NCBI RefSeq assembly: GCF_041260155.1
Contig: NC_091946.1
Coordinates: 18,677,353-18,741,352, forward strand
From: Ptychodera flava
Taxonomy: Eukaryota > Hemichordata > Enteropneusta > Ptychoderidae
Length of the DNA stretch: 64,000 nucleotides
Direction: 5' to 3'
This document shows positions 1 to 21,600 of this stretch, piece after piece. The number at the start of each line of letters is the position of its first letter. Position 1 is the stretch's first letter. Below the pieces are notes generated by a model, which had not been told where the DNA came from, did no database searches, and saw only the letters and a program-made list of their open reading frames with translations. The position numbers and the translations under genes are program-made.

Positions 1-1130
1 TCTATATCATTGCATGTTATTAATGTACCTTTTCATAAAAATATCATTCATTTGAAAATACGTGTCATTAAATATTTGAATGTGTCTGTACAGATAAAGA
101 TGACGTGCAACCGTCTTTCTCGATTGAAATAAAAATTCGATGGAATTACGGAAGAAAATAAACGAGAAAAGTATTATTGCAAAAAAGGGCAGAATGTTGT
201 GTAATGCTTAATTGTAAAATATTCTTTAAACCGCAATGAGAAGATAAACTGTTTGCAAAAATTTAGAAATACCACACTCCCATACTTATTGACGTACACA
301 TACACGTGTATTTGATATAAAGGTGCAATGAATGCTGATTATAAGGGAAAAAAGAAAAAAAAATCAAGCACACACACAAAAAAATATTGAAATGATTAAA
401 AACAAAACCACAAATAGTACTTGCACTACTACCAAAAAACAAAATGATTCACCATCAGGTCTGACTAAAAAAAGAAAGAGAATCACAACTGAAAAGTCGA
501 CCGAGATCGCGCCGGCGTTGAGGCTGAAAAGAAACCAAAACGAGGTTACAAAAAAAAAAAAAAAAAAAAAACAATCCCCCTCAAAAAACCAACAAACGAG
601 GTTACAAAAACAAAAACCAAACGAGGGTCTCCTCAAATCAAATCAACAAAAAAACTGTAGGAAAAAAAGAGGCCCGTTCGAGAAAAGAAAACAGAGAGGG
701 ACACCCCGCAGAAAAAGCCCAACATGAAATTTTCAACGTCATGATTGTTACAGTTTAATGCCAGAGGGTTTTGGATCATCACACTCGGATGTTGGACAAG
801 ATATTTTGGGTATTTCAGCGATAACTCTCAGCTTCTAGTCTTCAATATCATCTCATGGACGTCCAAGTTACCGACACGTTCCATTCTATATTAAACAGTT
901 ACAGGTGGACAAAACACTCGTGGTGGTTAGTCGGCTGCCAGCGGTCCCCTCATGGCGTGCCTCAATATACACTCGAGGTGGTAAGCCAGCGGCCGGCGGT
1001 CCCGTCGCTAGTACAGTAGGCCTACACGCCGGCAGCCAGCGATCCCCTCACTGTACAGTGTAGGACCGCCTCTTCCAAACCATAGACATTCTAGGCCCAA
1101 ACCATGGAGTCCTACCCCAACAAAACGATG
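1..1130. other. No gene seen; A-rich tract and unplaced repeat sequence
   Basis: AT-rich sequence with an A-rich stretch at 330-730 that includes a run of A at about 550-570. Its long lysine-rich frame is a composition effect. From about 900 to 1080 there are related segments with GCCAGCG-GTCCC and GCCGGCAGCCAGCGATCCCC, probably diverged units of a repeat. Confidence 0.5.
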
Positions 1131-1140
1131 GCTAGCCACT

Positions 1141-1255
1141 AGCCCACGGTTACGTGTGGTTCCGATACATAGTGGCCTCCGTGTTTGGTATGCTTAGTAA
1201 AATTGCATACCACGCAGCGGCCGCTATGCATCGAAACACACGTAACCGTGGGTTT
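1141..1255. repeat. Fold-back element with about 50-bp arms
   Basis: AGCCCACGGTTACGTGTGGT at 1141 is mirrored by ACACACGTAACCGTGGGTTT ending at 1255. The arms (1141-1193, 1205-1255) are about 80 percent alike around an 11-bp centre. A diverged right arm recurs at about 2000-2030 (CGATGTATCGAATCACACGT). Confidence 0.8.
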
Positions 1256-1379
1256 AGCCTCTGAACGGAGTGTGACAAAGGCAAAAATACTCAGGCTAAA
1301 ACACTCTGTCTAGATTCTAGGCAACGTTTTCACTAGTGCATGTAGAACGCGAACGCGCCCAACTTGACAAACACTGATC

Positions 1380-1405
1380 ATGGAGGTAGTCTCTACTACC
1401 TCCAT
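1380..1405. repeat. Short perfect hairpin
   Basis: TGGAGGTAGT and ACTACCTCCA, 10 bp each, around CTCT. It lies between two larger fold-back elements. Confidence 0.7.
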
Positions 1406-1441
1406 GCACTGATCAAGCAGCCGCTACTTCTCTGTATACTG

Positions 1442-1645
1442 TAGCTCCGGGTGGCAGGGCTGTGAGTTACAGGAGTTATACGGCCAGGCAGTATAACGCC
1501 GTTAGCGCACAGCCTAGTCCTGCGTAAATGTCTGTGTGTTCCCTGCGTTATACGGCCTCCACTACTGTGGTGGAGGCCGTATATAATGCCGGGAACACAC
1601 AAACCTGTACGCAGGGCTACTCACAGCCCTGCCACCCAGAGCTAT
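1442..1645. repeat. Nested long hairpin, CTAGCCCTGCGTAC family, copy 1
   Basis: Outer arms TAGCTCCGGGTGGCAGGGCT (1442) and AGCCCTGCCACCCAGAGCTA (to 1644). Inner arms 1513-1563 and 1569-1618 carry CTGTGTGTTCC, TATACGGCCTCCAC and GTACGCAGGGCT. The inner part matches the termini of the element at 54043-54404. Confidence 0.8.
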
Positions 1646-1744
1646 GTATATAGGCTACTGCAGAAATATCGTAGCTCCATATATTGGACTGTGTGAATAT
1701 AAAGTTTTCAGCAATGGGGATCGACATGTCTTGTATGTGCCGGT

Positions 1745-1823
1745 CGAGCCCTGCGAGTATAGTGAGAGTGTCTGGCGTTGCGAAGGCCGGACACTCTCGC
1801 CATACTCGTAAGGCTTGTGCCGA
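1745..1823. repeat. Hairpin around 1782
   Basis: GCGAGTATAGTGAGAGTGTC at 1753 is mirrored by GACACTCTCGCCATACTCGT near 1790-1810, with a centre of about 18 bp. Confidence 0.7.
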
Positions 1824-2049
1824 TCCTGAGGGATCGCGGTTGCATTGCGTCGCTCGTCATGTCGCGACCATGGAAAACGATGGACATTCTCTCTACACGC
1901 GGCAGATTTCTTCAAAACTATTTATCATGATTTAGGTGATCTTTGAGGATAGACGAGGAATTATACCAAACAACGAAGTGGTTTATTATAATGGTATTTG
2001 AACGCGATGTATCGAATCACACGTAACTGTGTAGAAATCATGTAACGGT

Positions 2050-2507
2050 GATGACAGAGCGGCTCGGTGGAAGGCCTGCAGTGCCCCCCTTGTCATACCG
2101 CGCCTAAGGCATCCATATGTTCGTAGTGTTGCTATGAAGGGTCATGGGTTGTACGTCTCGCTCGTGACCTGACATGTGGACTGCCTGAAATTGGCTCAGT
2201 TAACTTGACTCTCTTGAACTATTCAGTGTTAACCTGGACGTTCTTCAGGTGATATTGACCACTTCACTTCATCAAGTACGGTTTCAAGTAGCTCTGCTTG
2301 GCAGGGCCCAGCCAAACAGAGCTAGGTTTCAAGATGTCAAAGTTATCACTGAAATGCTCAATTAATATTTCGTCAAACATTGTAGTATGTGGTGATCTGA
2401 TTCCCAGCTGTTGGGGATTCGTCAATCGAAGGAAACGTGAACCATGAGTTTTTTGAATAAATTAATTGTAATTTCGCGCGTTTTTTTTTCTGTGGCGAGT
2501 GCTCATT

Positions 2508-2538
<31 letters not shown>

Positions 2539-4300
2539 TGCTGTGACGAGTGCTCATTTGTTTTATCTTTCCACAGGCCCACGCTTTTTTTTTGTATTTG
2601 CTGTGTTCATGGCATTTTTTATTTTTTTTATTTTATTTTATTTTATTCTATTTTTTTTTTTTTTTTTTGGTTGATGATGTCCACTTTTGTCTAGAGCCAT
2701 CACTGCCGAATTTTTTCTCTGTTTTGCTCTCTTTACTGTCAAAGCGGCTGGTGGTTCATATTATTTTTTTGATTATCTATAATACGTTTTTTATGAGACG
2801 TACTGCTTTTTAATTTTCTTAAGTACATAAATAACTTTATGTATGCATGGCTTTTTTTTGTCTGATTCTTTTATAATGAGATTCTGTATGTGGTTCACAT
2901 TTTAATTTTTTGTAATTTTTTTCCGAGTGGTAGTAGTGGTTTTTAGTGATTTTCTTGTGATTTTTGTGTACGTACCACTGTATAACATATTTTACTTTTT
3001 TGTTTGTAAAATCAGCACTCATTGCACCTTTTACGCGAACTATTATATGTGTATGTATGTCGATAAGTATGAATGTATGACTTTTTCAAATCGTTGAAAA
3101 TTGTTTATTTCCTAATTACGCTTTAAAGACTATTCTCAAGTTAAAATGAAGTATTAAATGACATTTCTGTCTTTCGATTTTTAATTATACTTTTCTTATT
3201 TATTTCCTTCCTAATGACACCGAATTTTTATTTCGATAGAGAAAGACAGTTTATTTTTGCACTGAATCGATAAATATTTGTGAAACATTTGGCGCGCCGT
3301 AGCAGGACATATCAAGGGCGGAAGTAATAAGTCTTCCCGAAGAGTTATTTGCTCCAGTGTGTGGATGCTATTTTATGTTGTCGTATATGGCTTGATGTAG
3401 CGCGACAATATAGGCTGTATCAGGCAACGTACCTGAATATGGTACCCAATTTATACCCAGCGCTACTGAAACAGAAGTCCAAAACTAAAGATAAGCTTAA
3501 TTTTAGTGTATGCTAGTTTGTTTGTTTACTCAGTTAAACATTTACCACTGGATCAGATAAGACCAAAAGAAGTGAGAATTGTTTCTCACGTCCCAAGTGC
3601 GCTTGGAGTGTGAGAACACCAGTGTGAGATCAATTTGTTCTCACACTCTGTATTGTTGCGCAAACGAACACCTCGTATGTGAAACGTATATTGATTGGTG
3701 GATTTTGCACAGCGCCCAGTTCTCTGCACGAATTATTTGACGAATAAAACGTCGCGTAATGTACAACTGGCACTATAGCTGACAGACGACTGAACCGCAG
3801 AGTGAACAGGTTGTTCTAGATTTGAGTACGGTCAGCGTCGGCAACAAATACACGGAGGATGACCGCTTTTATGTTGTAACGGGAGAATTCAGGCCATTAC
3901 AAACCTTTCGGCTGTGTACGCTCGTCGACATATTTTCTGGAGAAGAACTGACTTGACAGCGATACAGTTAGCGAAAGACTTCGATGAGCGAGCCATCTGC
4001 ACACGAGGCTGTAGCAGACGACAGCATTCACGCAATGTCATCAACTGATGGCCACTAGAACTGTTTCGCAACATTTTCCTCGGATGACCTGGAGAATTTG
4101 TGGCTGACCAACAAAACAAAATTGCCATATCGGTAATATACATGTTAACGTGTTTGATATGCACATCAATGAAAGGAACTTCATTTTTCTGTGCGGAATG
4201 ATACAAATGAAACAAGAGCAATCGGGTGCTGTTTTTTGATAGTATAAAACTACCACAATAAAGTGCATTTTTCTAAAGATATTGGAGGGACGTGAGAAAA
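2050..4300. other. No gene seen; T-rich tract
   Basis: Contains a T-rich stretch at 2480-2670 and repeat-like TTCTCACAC sequence at 3580-3655, related in composition to the fold-back element at 4309. No frame resembles a known protein. Confidence 0.5.
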
Positions 4301-4308
4301 ATAATCCC

Positions 4309-4450
4309 ACACCCCAATGGGTTGGGATGGAATGTCTCACACTCGTTGGGGAATTCTGTCTCACACTCGCCTTCGGCTCGTGTGAGACAGAATTCCCCAA
4401 CTCGTGTGAGACATTCCATCCCAACCCGTTGGGGTGTGGGATTCTATTAT
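4309..4450. repeat. Fold-back element with about 65-bp arms
   Basis: AATCCCACACCCCAATGGGT at 4313 is mirrored by ACCCGTTGGGGTGTGGGATT ending about 4443. The arms meet at CCTTCGG near 4373 and differ at only a few positions, mainly ACTCG against ACGAG. Frames on both strands here are mirror images of each other, not genes. Confidence 0.85.
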
Positions 4451-4619
4451 TCTGTTGGGCTACAACTAACACGTTTTTACTTTACTATTTTATTTTATTT
4501 TATTTTAAGTTTCAGTCTGGCTACTTTCCAAATATATAGTCTAGTTGACGGTTAAGTTTATTTGTTTATAGTATCAAATTTATGGTTATATGAACGATGG
4601 GAGAATAGATTGTTAGTAC

Positions 4620-5159
4620 AAAGCACACCAGCTTGTGACGTTAACACTGATGACTTCTGTAAAAACATTGCATTGTAGAACTAGGGAACGATCTCGTGGA
4701 GGGATGTACATGTGGGAAAAGATATGGCATTTTCAGATGAAGGTGATGTATATTAAGAAAGTTGCCCAGTTTAATTATTTTATGTTACATGATAAGTTAC
4801 CGCATAGGTATAACTTATGGAAATGGAAAATAGAAGACCATTTTGAGTGTAAGACATGCCATAAGAAAGACGATTGTGGGCATTTCCTCTTTGAGTGCAT
4901 CACTACAATCCGTTTCTTGCAAAAAGTCAATGAGATTAGTAATATGGTGGGGAAAACGAACTTTAAAATACTGTGGAAACATATAGTTTATGGTTTTATG
5001 TTAGATTTTGATAGGTTTCATGAGATGACTATAGTTATAAATATTGCTACTTTTGCAGTATACAAGACAAAGATTTTCAATAATGAACAATGTACTGAAC
5101 GTTTTCTAAAGGAAGAATTAATGTACTTAAAATTACAAAAAAGAGTGAATACACTGTGA
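4620..5159 (+). pseudogene. LINE retrotransposon ORF2 C-terminal fragment
   Basis: An open frame ending at 5159 encodes LHDKLPHRYNLWKWKIEDHF followed by CKTCHKKDDCGHFLFEC, a C-x2-C...H-x4-C zinc-knuckle pattern. It continues with a helical tail including IVINIATFAVYKTKIF. This layout is typical of the region after the reverse transcriptase in CR1/L2- or RTE-like LINEs. No RT catalytic motif is found upstream. The 174-codon frame is intact, but its first residues are unlikely to be the native start. Confidence 0.7.
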
Positions 5160-8100
5160 TAAAATATTTTTAGTGGAATACTTTTGTGAATGTATTATTT
5201 TTGTGGTAGATTGTTTTTGCATTGTTGTAGTCTTCCTTTCTATTCCAAATAGACTTGACTTATGAAAGTCATGTAGAGTTTGAAAGTCCGAAAATAGTAG
5301 AAATTTATTCTAAAGTGTTAAAGTTAAGAATATTGAGAGACGAACAAAAGTGGTTTTACCAAAAAAAAAACACCCCAAAAAACATTGCTCTGCTAATGAC
5401 AAACCACTCTCCTGAAATATGTCGTCATCTGAATATGTGTAAATACGTTTAACAAGGACAAAATGCCTTGACAATGTGACACTGATTTACTGACCGCTTT
5501 CGATTCTGTCAAGTTCAGGGTTCTTACTTCAGAAATGAAGCACCCCGGAAACTGCAGTTCTTGCATTTTTATTCGTAAGAAACGAATGATTGTAGATAAT
5601 CATTGTGCCGACTAGGTGCTTGTATTGTCTGATGTTGTCCGGAGTCATTGCACGAGACTGTATTATTCTTATAGTATTACCAAGTAATTATCCAGGTATC
5701 CGTATTAATTTCAAAATGTCTTAAGAATTGTTAAGATGGGGAACTTTGTAAAATCCGTCGATAATGTTTCAGGGTGTTTTCAGCTGCAACACGATTTACA
5801 CAGAGTGACATCGTGGCCTGGTGCTTCATCGTTCTAAATGCAAAAAAGTTCATCAAAAGTTATTCTTACTTTTAATTATTTGTATGCATGGGCATTGTCG
5901 ACAACTCACTTGAGAGTAAATTGAGTATATTTGCAATTCAGGTCAAATTTCTTGTGGTATGAATGAGTATTTTAGGATTATGGTTCTATCGAGAGAAATG
6001 CACAATTTTAGAAAGTTAATATTCATTTAAGTTTCTATATTTTCTCATCCTCGCCACTATTTTGGATATGCGCCTATTGTACTGTCAACTAACCATGAAC
6101 ATGTAAACTCTAGGCAATGCATGTAAACTTAAGACGTATACATGTAAAGTTAAGGAAAGTTTTAAACAAATTTGCAAAATTACTCGATTTGAAAAAATCA
6201 TACAACTTGTCTTGAACATTATACTACAGTTGCTGTACATTTGATAAGGTCCTCTCTTGGCGTAACTCATCCAAATTTAGCAAATTTTAGCAGGTTCACT
6301 ATCTTGACAAATTTTTAACGGACTTTTGTTTTTTACATTTCAAAAGAATGTAACACATATGTGGCTCGGTCAAATTGTTTGAAATTTTCACCGTGCCATC
6401 TTGAAATGCCACACAACAAGATAGCAACTTTATTTAGCAATACGGTCGAAGTGTTGGAATAAGAATCATTTTATTTTCATTTATCATCAATTAGTCACTT
6501 TTTACTGTCAATCTTTCGATTCCTGACATTTAAGAATGAATATAGATTATAAATAAATTTATCCGGATTTTTGTTCTCTACAACCTGTAGTGAGTTTCAA
6601 ATTTCATAAAGTAAAATATTTGACATAATTAATTTTTATTATTGAGAAAAATTTGGAGTTTTTACCCCATTGTGTATCCCTTTATCCTTCAAGTAACCTG
6701 TTGCTGACATATTACACTTAGGTTTCTCTCCTTTTAAAAGAAAAAATAGCATGAGAGGTATTTAATGCCATTTTTGATATGCCGTTTGTTTCAACAATAT
6801 ATAAGCTGGTGCTAATATCCACCAATGGTACAATGTATACCCTCGCTGGCGGACAGTTATACACACAATATTTTATAATGCATTTCTAGATGATCTGCTT
6901 CTTCTCTGGAGTTGATTTCAAGCAGGTGGCGTAAACTAAATTTAATCGTCTTGTTTTAATTTTGTTTTGTTTTCTTGTTTTGTTTTGTTTGGGCACAGAC
7001 AAATATAGGCAGACTGGAAACGCGGCATGCCTTTTGTTCCATGGTCGTCTCGGTAGACTATTGGCTTTTCATATTAAATTGAGCTACAAAGGTGTTAAAC
7101 TTTTTGGAGGCTGTGTTTCTGGTTGATAATTGCACGAGATTATGCGAAAAATACAACGACATGGCATCGTACTGCCAGTCGCGTAGGAAACACACTTACT
7201 TTGTGAGCTCTCAGGGCAGAAACACTGTTTCACGCCAATCCAAACATAACACGCCAGCAGTTTCATAAACATGTCCTTCCTTGACGCATGTGTAAAAGAC
7301 GGTATGACTGATCGTAAACCATTGAGTGAAACCAGACAGTATCGATAAAAGACTTTCAAATTTGGTTCAAACACACTCATTATATATTCATAAAAATATG
7401 AGAGGAATTTTTAAAACGGTAAAACTCACTTTCCTGAAGCTCAAAACACTCCACACGACAACAACAACACAAACTTTGCCGAACATACTTTCGCTTAACA
7501 ATTGGCGAAAATCCGAAAATTACCGAAGGATGCATGGTCGGCACTCTTCGGAAAAGAGAGGCGAGAGCAACCTGAGGCGAGGATGGATGGGTCACGTAAC
7601 CGCTTCATGCCTTAAACAATACCCGTTGCAAGTCTGTCCATGTTTGTCTGTGGTTTGGGGAGGTGCGAAAATCCAAACATTGAAATTTCTCCATAGAGTT
7701 AACGTAGGGTGTTACAGCATTTTGAATTTAAAATATCTGTAAATATGTTTCGTAAGCTATTTTGCAACCAACGAAATTGCACGGTATCGCATAATATTAT
7801 TCCTGCTCGTGGTGTAAAACTTTCTGTTAAAGGGGCACTAGTGGCTTTAAAGCAGAAAGCACCTCAAGGACAGATATTAGGGCACAAAGACAACACATAA
7901 ACATAAGCAGTGTTCGGAAGCTAGTAGTGTTTTTTCTCCTATCAGCATTCGGGGAACGGGACGATGAAATTTCTTTGTCGTCAGAGGTCAGGGAATTTTC
8001 AGACTTTCGCTTAGAGGACAACTTAGAAATACTGAAGGACGGGGAGTAGAATTCGCTAGTTTGTTATGTAACTAACTGGAGTTGCTGATGAAAAGGGCAA

Positions 8101-8546
8101 ACTTCATCATGTGATGGAGGGAGGAAAATTGGCAAAGGTCAAAGGGGAGTCTCTCTACTAAAGAGAGAGACTTAAGGGTGACCTCTTGTTGGGGAGATGG
8201 GAGAAGGAAAACCTACAAGGAGGGCGTATAGTTCAAATCTTGAGCGTAGGGCAATTCCGAAGAGCTTATAACTTTCCCTTCCAAATTTTAATTTTGTTCA
8301 AAACACCAAAGAATATTATGTTTATTTGGTAAATTACAATGTCTCAACAATATTAACACCGTTATTCTTTCACCAGAATTAATTGTGTTTGTTTAAAAAC
8401 ATTTATTTATTACCATATTTTATCTTTTCTCTGTCTTACATGATATAGTCACACTTGATAGACTTTTCACAGGGTTTCACAATAATTATACTCGAAGCAA
8501 CCTTTAAACGATGTAATATCTTCTTTTGATGGTGGTTATGAAGATT
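5160..8546. other. No gene seen downstream of the sulfotransferase
   Basis: AT-rich intergenic sequence. Frames at 7084-7380 and 7326-7742 have no motif I recognise and overlap each other on opposite strands. The sulfotransferase 3' untranslated region must begin here just left of 8547. Confidence 0.5.
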
Positions 8547-16805
<8,259 letters not shown>

Positions 16806-16891
16806 ATTTTATTCTCGATCGGCGCACGACGATAGTTCCTCGCCCGTAGCTATCTGGATACTGAACACGACTGAATTCTGTCGGACTTGAC

Positions 16892-16904
16892 TATAAATAT
16901 ATAT
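16892..16904 (-). promoter_or_regulatory. Possible TATA box of the sulfotransferase
   Basis: Minus-strand GGGATATATATTTATAG contains TATATAT, which fits TATAWAW, about 90 bp before the ATG. The region is AT-rich, so this is weak support. Confidence 0.25.
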
Positions 16905-18416
16905 CCCACCGCACAGAATTAAATAGCAAAGACTATCTTGTATAGTCCCTATAGAGACACGAATCACGTGGGCCAGGTACGAAAGGGACGCTTTTCAGAT
17001 ATTGGTCCAAACTTTCGCAGACGTGGTGCATTGTCCAGCCGTAAGTAACACCAGCACGTGATCTAACGATGAAAAACATATCTACAGTTTATCAAAAACT
17101 CTCCAATCATCCATGAAGGTATCATTCGGTAGACTCTTGTAATCATAATATCCTTTTTTGGCAAAAAAGCCCCTGCTAACTTTCGCATCGGATTTTTAAA
17201 ATTGAAATCACAGCGTCCCGAGGCAACATCATTGATTGCGGAGACTAAACTGATAATGTGAAGTTCACTGTTTGCGAGAATTTGTGTAAATTGTCAACGA
17301 TCTCGTGGTGATATTGAATATCACATCATATGAGAGGTAGGGTACGGTCAAGGAGCCATGAAGGAGATTCTAGACGGTCAGTGGACCCTCCAATAAGGGC
17401 CAATGTACTTGTCATTCAATTTTTCTATTTTTTTTTTGATGGATCTAATTTTTACGAAGCAAACTCGATAACCACAGGAATCTATCTGAACAAACACATA
17501 ATATCATCTGAAAGAAATATACGTCAGAAATTGACAATATGTAGTTTCACAGGGCAAGTTTTACGACGTTGGTCACAAGGCACTCACGGGACAAAATGGC
17601 GAACAAATAGATTATTTGCACTTTGACATGATAGTGAACAGGCGCAAAATATCATAGAACATGGCACAGGAGTCGACTTTGAGAAGTGAATGAAGAATAC
17701 TAATTCATCCCTGCTTAATCTACGGCACACATGCATTAAGTAATCCCAAATTGACTAAATTATAAGAGGCCCCAATGTGTGTAATATCAATACAAGGTGC
17801 CAAGCGTGAGTTGTTTAACAGCTGAGAAGTACCTTAAATTACGTTTATCGCTAGTAACAGGTGCGCCATGGACAGTGAAATTTTATCCAGAGCTATGTCT
17901 TAGCACACGTTTAACCATGCATCTTTCAATTTCTTAGAAAAAGTTTGACTTTTTAAAACAAAAACCTCTCTTTGTTTTAAGATAAATTAGTCATGTGTCT
18001 ATGTAATAATGGACTATGTCGTGTATGCGTCATGACTGTTTTATGAGTTTTCGCACATGAAAGTCAAACATCGTTGATATGATTGAAGTTTACTTTTTGT
18101 TGATGTTGCTTGTGCTTTTCTAGACTAGTTGATTTATACTAGCTATTGGTGTTGTAGCTGCCAGCATGTGAACAATTTTGATTTTAGTAACAGTGCGGTC
18201 GAGTCCGTGGACCTGAATGCCGTGACTTTCTGCGCATGCGCGTTAATACTTTTTATGTTAGTTAGGACTAGTGTTTTCTTTCAGAAACCAAGGACAGGAT
18301 TTGATTTTTTTTTCACATCCTCTTTGAACAGTCAGCTAGATATGATGGTTTCTTTCGATTTAAAGGTTAAATTTAAAGCTAACAAAGAATGCAATTTTAG
18401 AAGAGGGATCAAACCT

Positions 18417-18625
18417 TTAGTGCACTGTTATTGGTTGCATTTTAATAGTCCTGACTACATGGAATTCACTGATACAATACAGTCTGCACGTACATGTGTA
18501 GCGGAGTTGACAAGCTGAATATTGTGTATAACGACAATGCGTTTGGGGGTAGGACAAGAAACTGTAATTGGCATTCAAACCAAAAATAGTGAAAAAAATT
18601 CGCCAAGAGTTACAGCTGCTAGACC
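18417..18625 (-). repeat. Dispersed repeat R1, copy 1
   Basis: Shares AGTTGACAAGCTGA, CAAAAATAGTGAAAAAAAT and the TTACAGC end with the inverse of 24795-25000 and 30327-30600. About 200 bp, no terminal repeats noticed. Confidence 0.6.
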
Positions 18626-21600
18626 CTCTACAGGTAGTTGCCGACGAGTCTCTTAAACTGGGTCGCTGTATGACCGCTAGCTCAACCTGACAGTAGGGCC
18701 TCATGTTTCGCCGGTGACTACGCATGTCTGTCGCTCTTGTTAGATAAGTCTTCAAGTTGGCGTATTTCTTTCCTCTGGGTCATCGACATCAGATCTTGAG
18801 AGGGATGGTCAAAACACGGCGCGGGGGAGGAGGGAAGTCAGCTTGCAAGTGCAAACAATGCAACATTGCCGCTTTTGCAAATGAACAGTTCACATTTCTG
18901 CAAACTGAACAGCGTGGAATTCTGGGAAATATTACATATACACAGTGGATGTCGGAAAATAAACGGGGTCCACTCGCGGATCGAGAAAAAAAAATATGTC
19001 CTCATTTTGAACACCCCCCTCTAAAGATGTAATGATCCTGTCATCATTTAACTTATGGACAAATAGAGACTTCAATGCATATCAATTTAATTCTAAAAAT
19101 ATCATGCCTATTAAAAAACAGTGATTTTGTTTGACACTGGTTCGGTGAGTTTTTTAGTTCGGGAATTATCAGTTTGAGATATCGATGATTGAACAATGCT
19201 TGATTTATTTCGACCTCGAGGCGTCATATAGATTTAAAAACTGACAACATCGACACGGTGAAACAAAGCATTGTCCTACATCTGGCTCAGTCTTCATCAA
19301 AAACAAATTTCTGCCATGGTCTTCTGTGGATCAAGAAAGAAGTGGCCCGTCATTTTATGATTCTCAATGACCCATGGTCAAAACATTGTCTTCATTGCAT
19401 TATTTGAGTTAAAAATTTAAGCACATGCCAATTGTTCTAGAACATGACGAAGAAAATGCACATGCATGGTTAAATATGTCCGAACACATAGTATTTGAAG
19501 TGACAAGGCCAAGGACAAATCATAATTCTTCATCTGGCTACAAGAGACGTAACATTGGTATGTTTTCGCAGCGAAAGATTTTGAGCGGTTCGTCTAGTGT
19601 GATCTCAATGATCTATCGCAACAATTGGTGATGCCTCTCGCTCTGTAGATGGAATTCCAACTTGAGAGGACGGATGAAAACAAGACAGGTCCTTCGATGC
19701 CTCGTCCAGTACAAACACCAGCGGTGTATGCAGACATCACCCTGGGTGAACAAGCGAAATTAACCAACTTTGTTCAGTTGAAACAGCGACATGTTTACTC
19801 TGCAACAACAGTGTCAGCAAAATCTCTTGTCTCTGTCTCCGAGAAAACAACGTCGTTCTGTGGCTTCTTTTAGCAGAAAAGAGGAAACTCTCCACTTGCC
19901 AATAGTTGCTGAACATGGTGCCCAACTAAGGGTGGACTTGTATCTGATTCACCAAGTTTACACGGTATTTTCACCAGAATTCCGAGACTAAGGTTTACAA
20001 AATAACTGTTGCTTTACAATACAAATAATTGGTATATGTGTCTGGTTTGCACGGAGTGAAAAAGATATAATTGAACCCTTCTTGGTTCGAAATAATTATC
20101 ATGGACACTAAGTTAAACAATTATACATTTTTTCGAATTTTCCCGCCTAAAATCATTCTAGACACTGTGAGTCGATTGATGCATTCATTCCACGCCAGGC
20201 GTGGCGCGTGTCATACACCTTAATCTAGGTTTTGATAACCTCACAAAACTTCGTCAAGTCTGCGCATGCCTGATTCAAATCGGTGTTAAAGGCGGGAGAT
20301 TGTTTATCCGTATCAATGTGTATCTGAAAAGAAATTTATGTATTTATTTCAAAAAAGAAATATATTAATTAATGAAAATGGAAGAGGAACAATGTACCGT
20401 TACGAGTACTTAGCTGTTACATAGTGAAAGTCTTCAAGAGATCTTGCGAGAACCGGAGGTTTTTATGACTGCAGGCTTACAGTACTTTTACCTGGAACGT
20501 GTGCGCTGCTGATTTGATTAAATACGTACTGTATGATTCATCAACACCACAGAACAAAAAAATATTAGAATAAAAAGTAATTCTTTTACTAAAAGATCGA
20601 ACCGACAAAACATTTACTAGTATTTGAATAACAAAACGACCGCTATCTTCTTTGATCGTGTCACTTGCCCCTGAAAAATACATGCAAAGAAACAGATTTT
20701 ACTGATAAGAAAATCCGTTCCTGCGTTACACTCTAATTCTGAATATGTGCTCTGCTCGGTGCAACACGATTCTTAGTGAACTCAGTGTACAAATTTGATG
20801 TGGACTGAACTTCGATCCCCACGGACATATACAAACAGCACATTTAATATCTCTGGGTATACAAATTGCATTTTACCATGGCGATAAGGGTGTCCCTTCA
20901 ACCAATGGGTCATTGGCCCAGTGTGTTGTACTTATTGGATGATTAATGTGGCACTTTGATTCCTGGACTGAAATTGCACAACTTTGGGGCAGAGAGCCCT
21001 CTTCACCTGCTCTCTTGCAAGCTTGGTCATATGCATGGCAAGGAATAACGATAACTGGAGCATTAGCAGTGCAGACAACTATAATGTTGCATGTTTAAAA
21101 TGATTGTTTATGTACACTAAATACGTATACGGACGGTAAGCTTATGTCCTGCAAAAGTTCTCCAGTTCAGGCTGGTATTCGTATGTGTTCCTCACGAGAA
21201 GGAGCACTACACATAGTTTGCCTTGTGGCCGGTCCGTTAGCCAGACACAGTTTCAAGACATGTAGAGTAGCTACACATATCCATATCAAAAGCTAAAGTT
21301 AAGAAACTCAACAAACTTAAAGAGGCACTCCCACTTGGTAACATTTTTAAAACACATTTTTTTAATGCCAACAGTCGATATTTGACGTGGCGACTCCGCG
21401 CGGATCGCGAGATATCGATAATTATTTAATTGCTACCTGCATGTTTTGAAAGCAGACTGACTCAGTTCGACAACCGACTTGGAATGTTTATTAAAAATGA
21501 AAAAAATAAAAGTGCTCCTCGTTTCCCCATTTTTGGAAGGAAGCCATGACAATAACTTTTTTCTCTTTTGTGGCCTTACTATTCGTTAAATGGGCATTCT

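Noticed and set aside
332..727. 131-codon lysine-rich frame
   Set aside because: Composition effect of an A-rich tract; no domain and overlapped by an equally long antisense frame.
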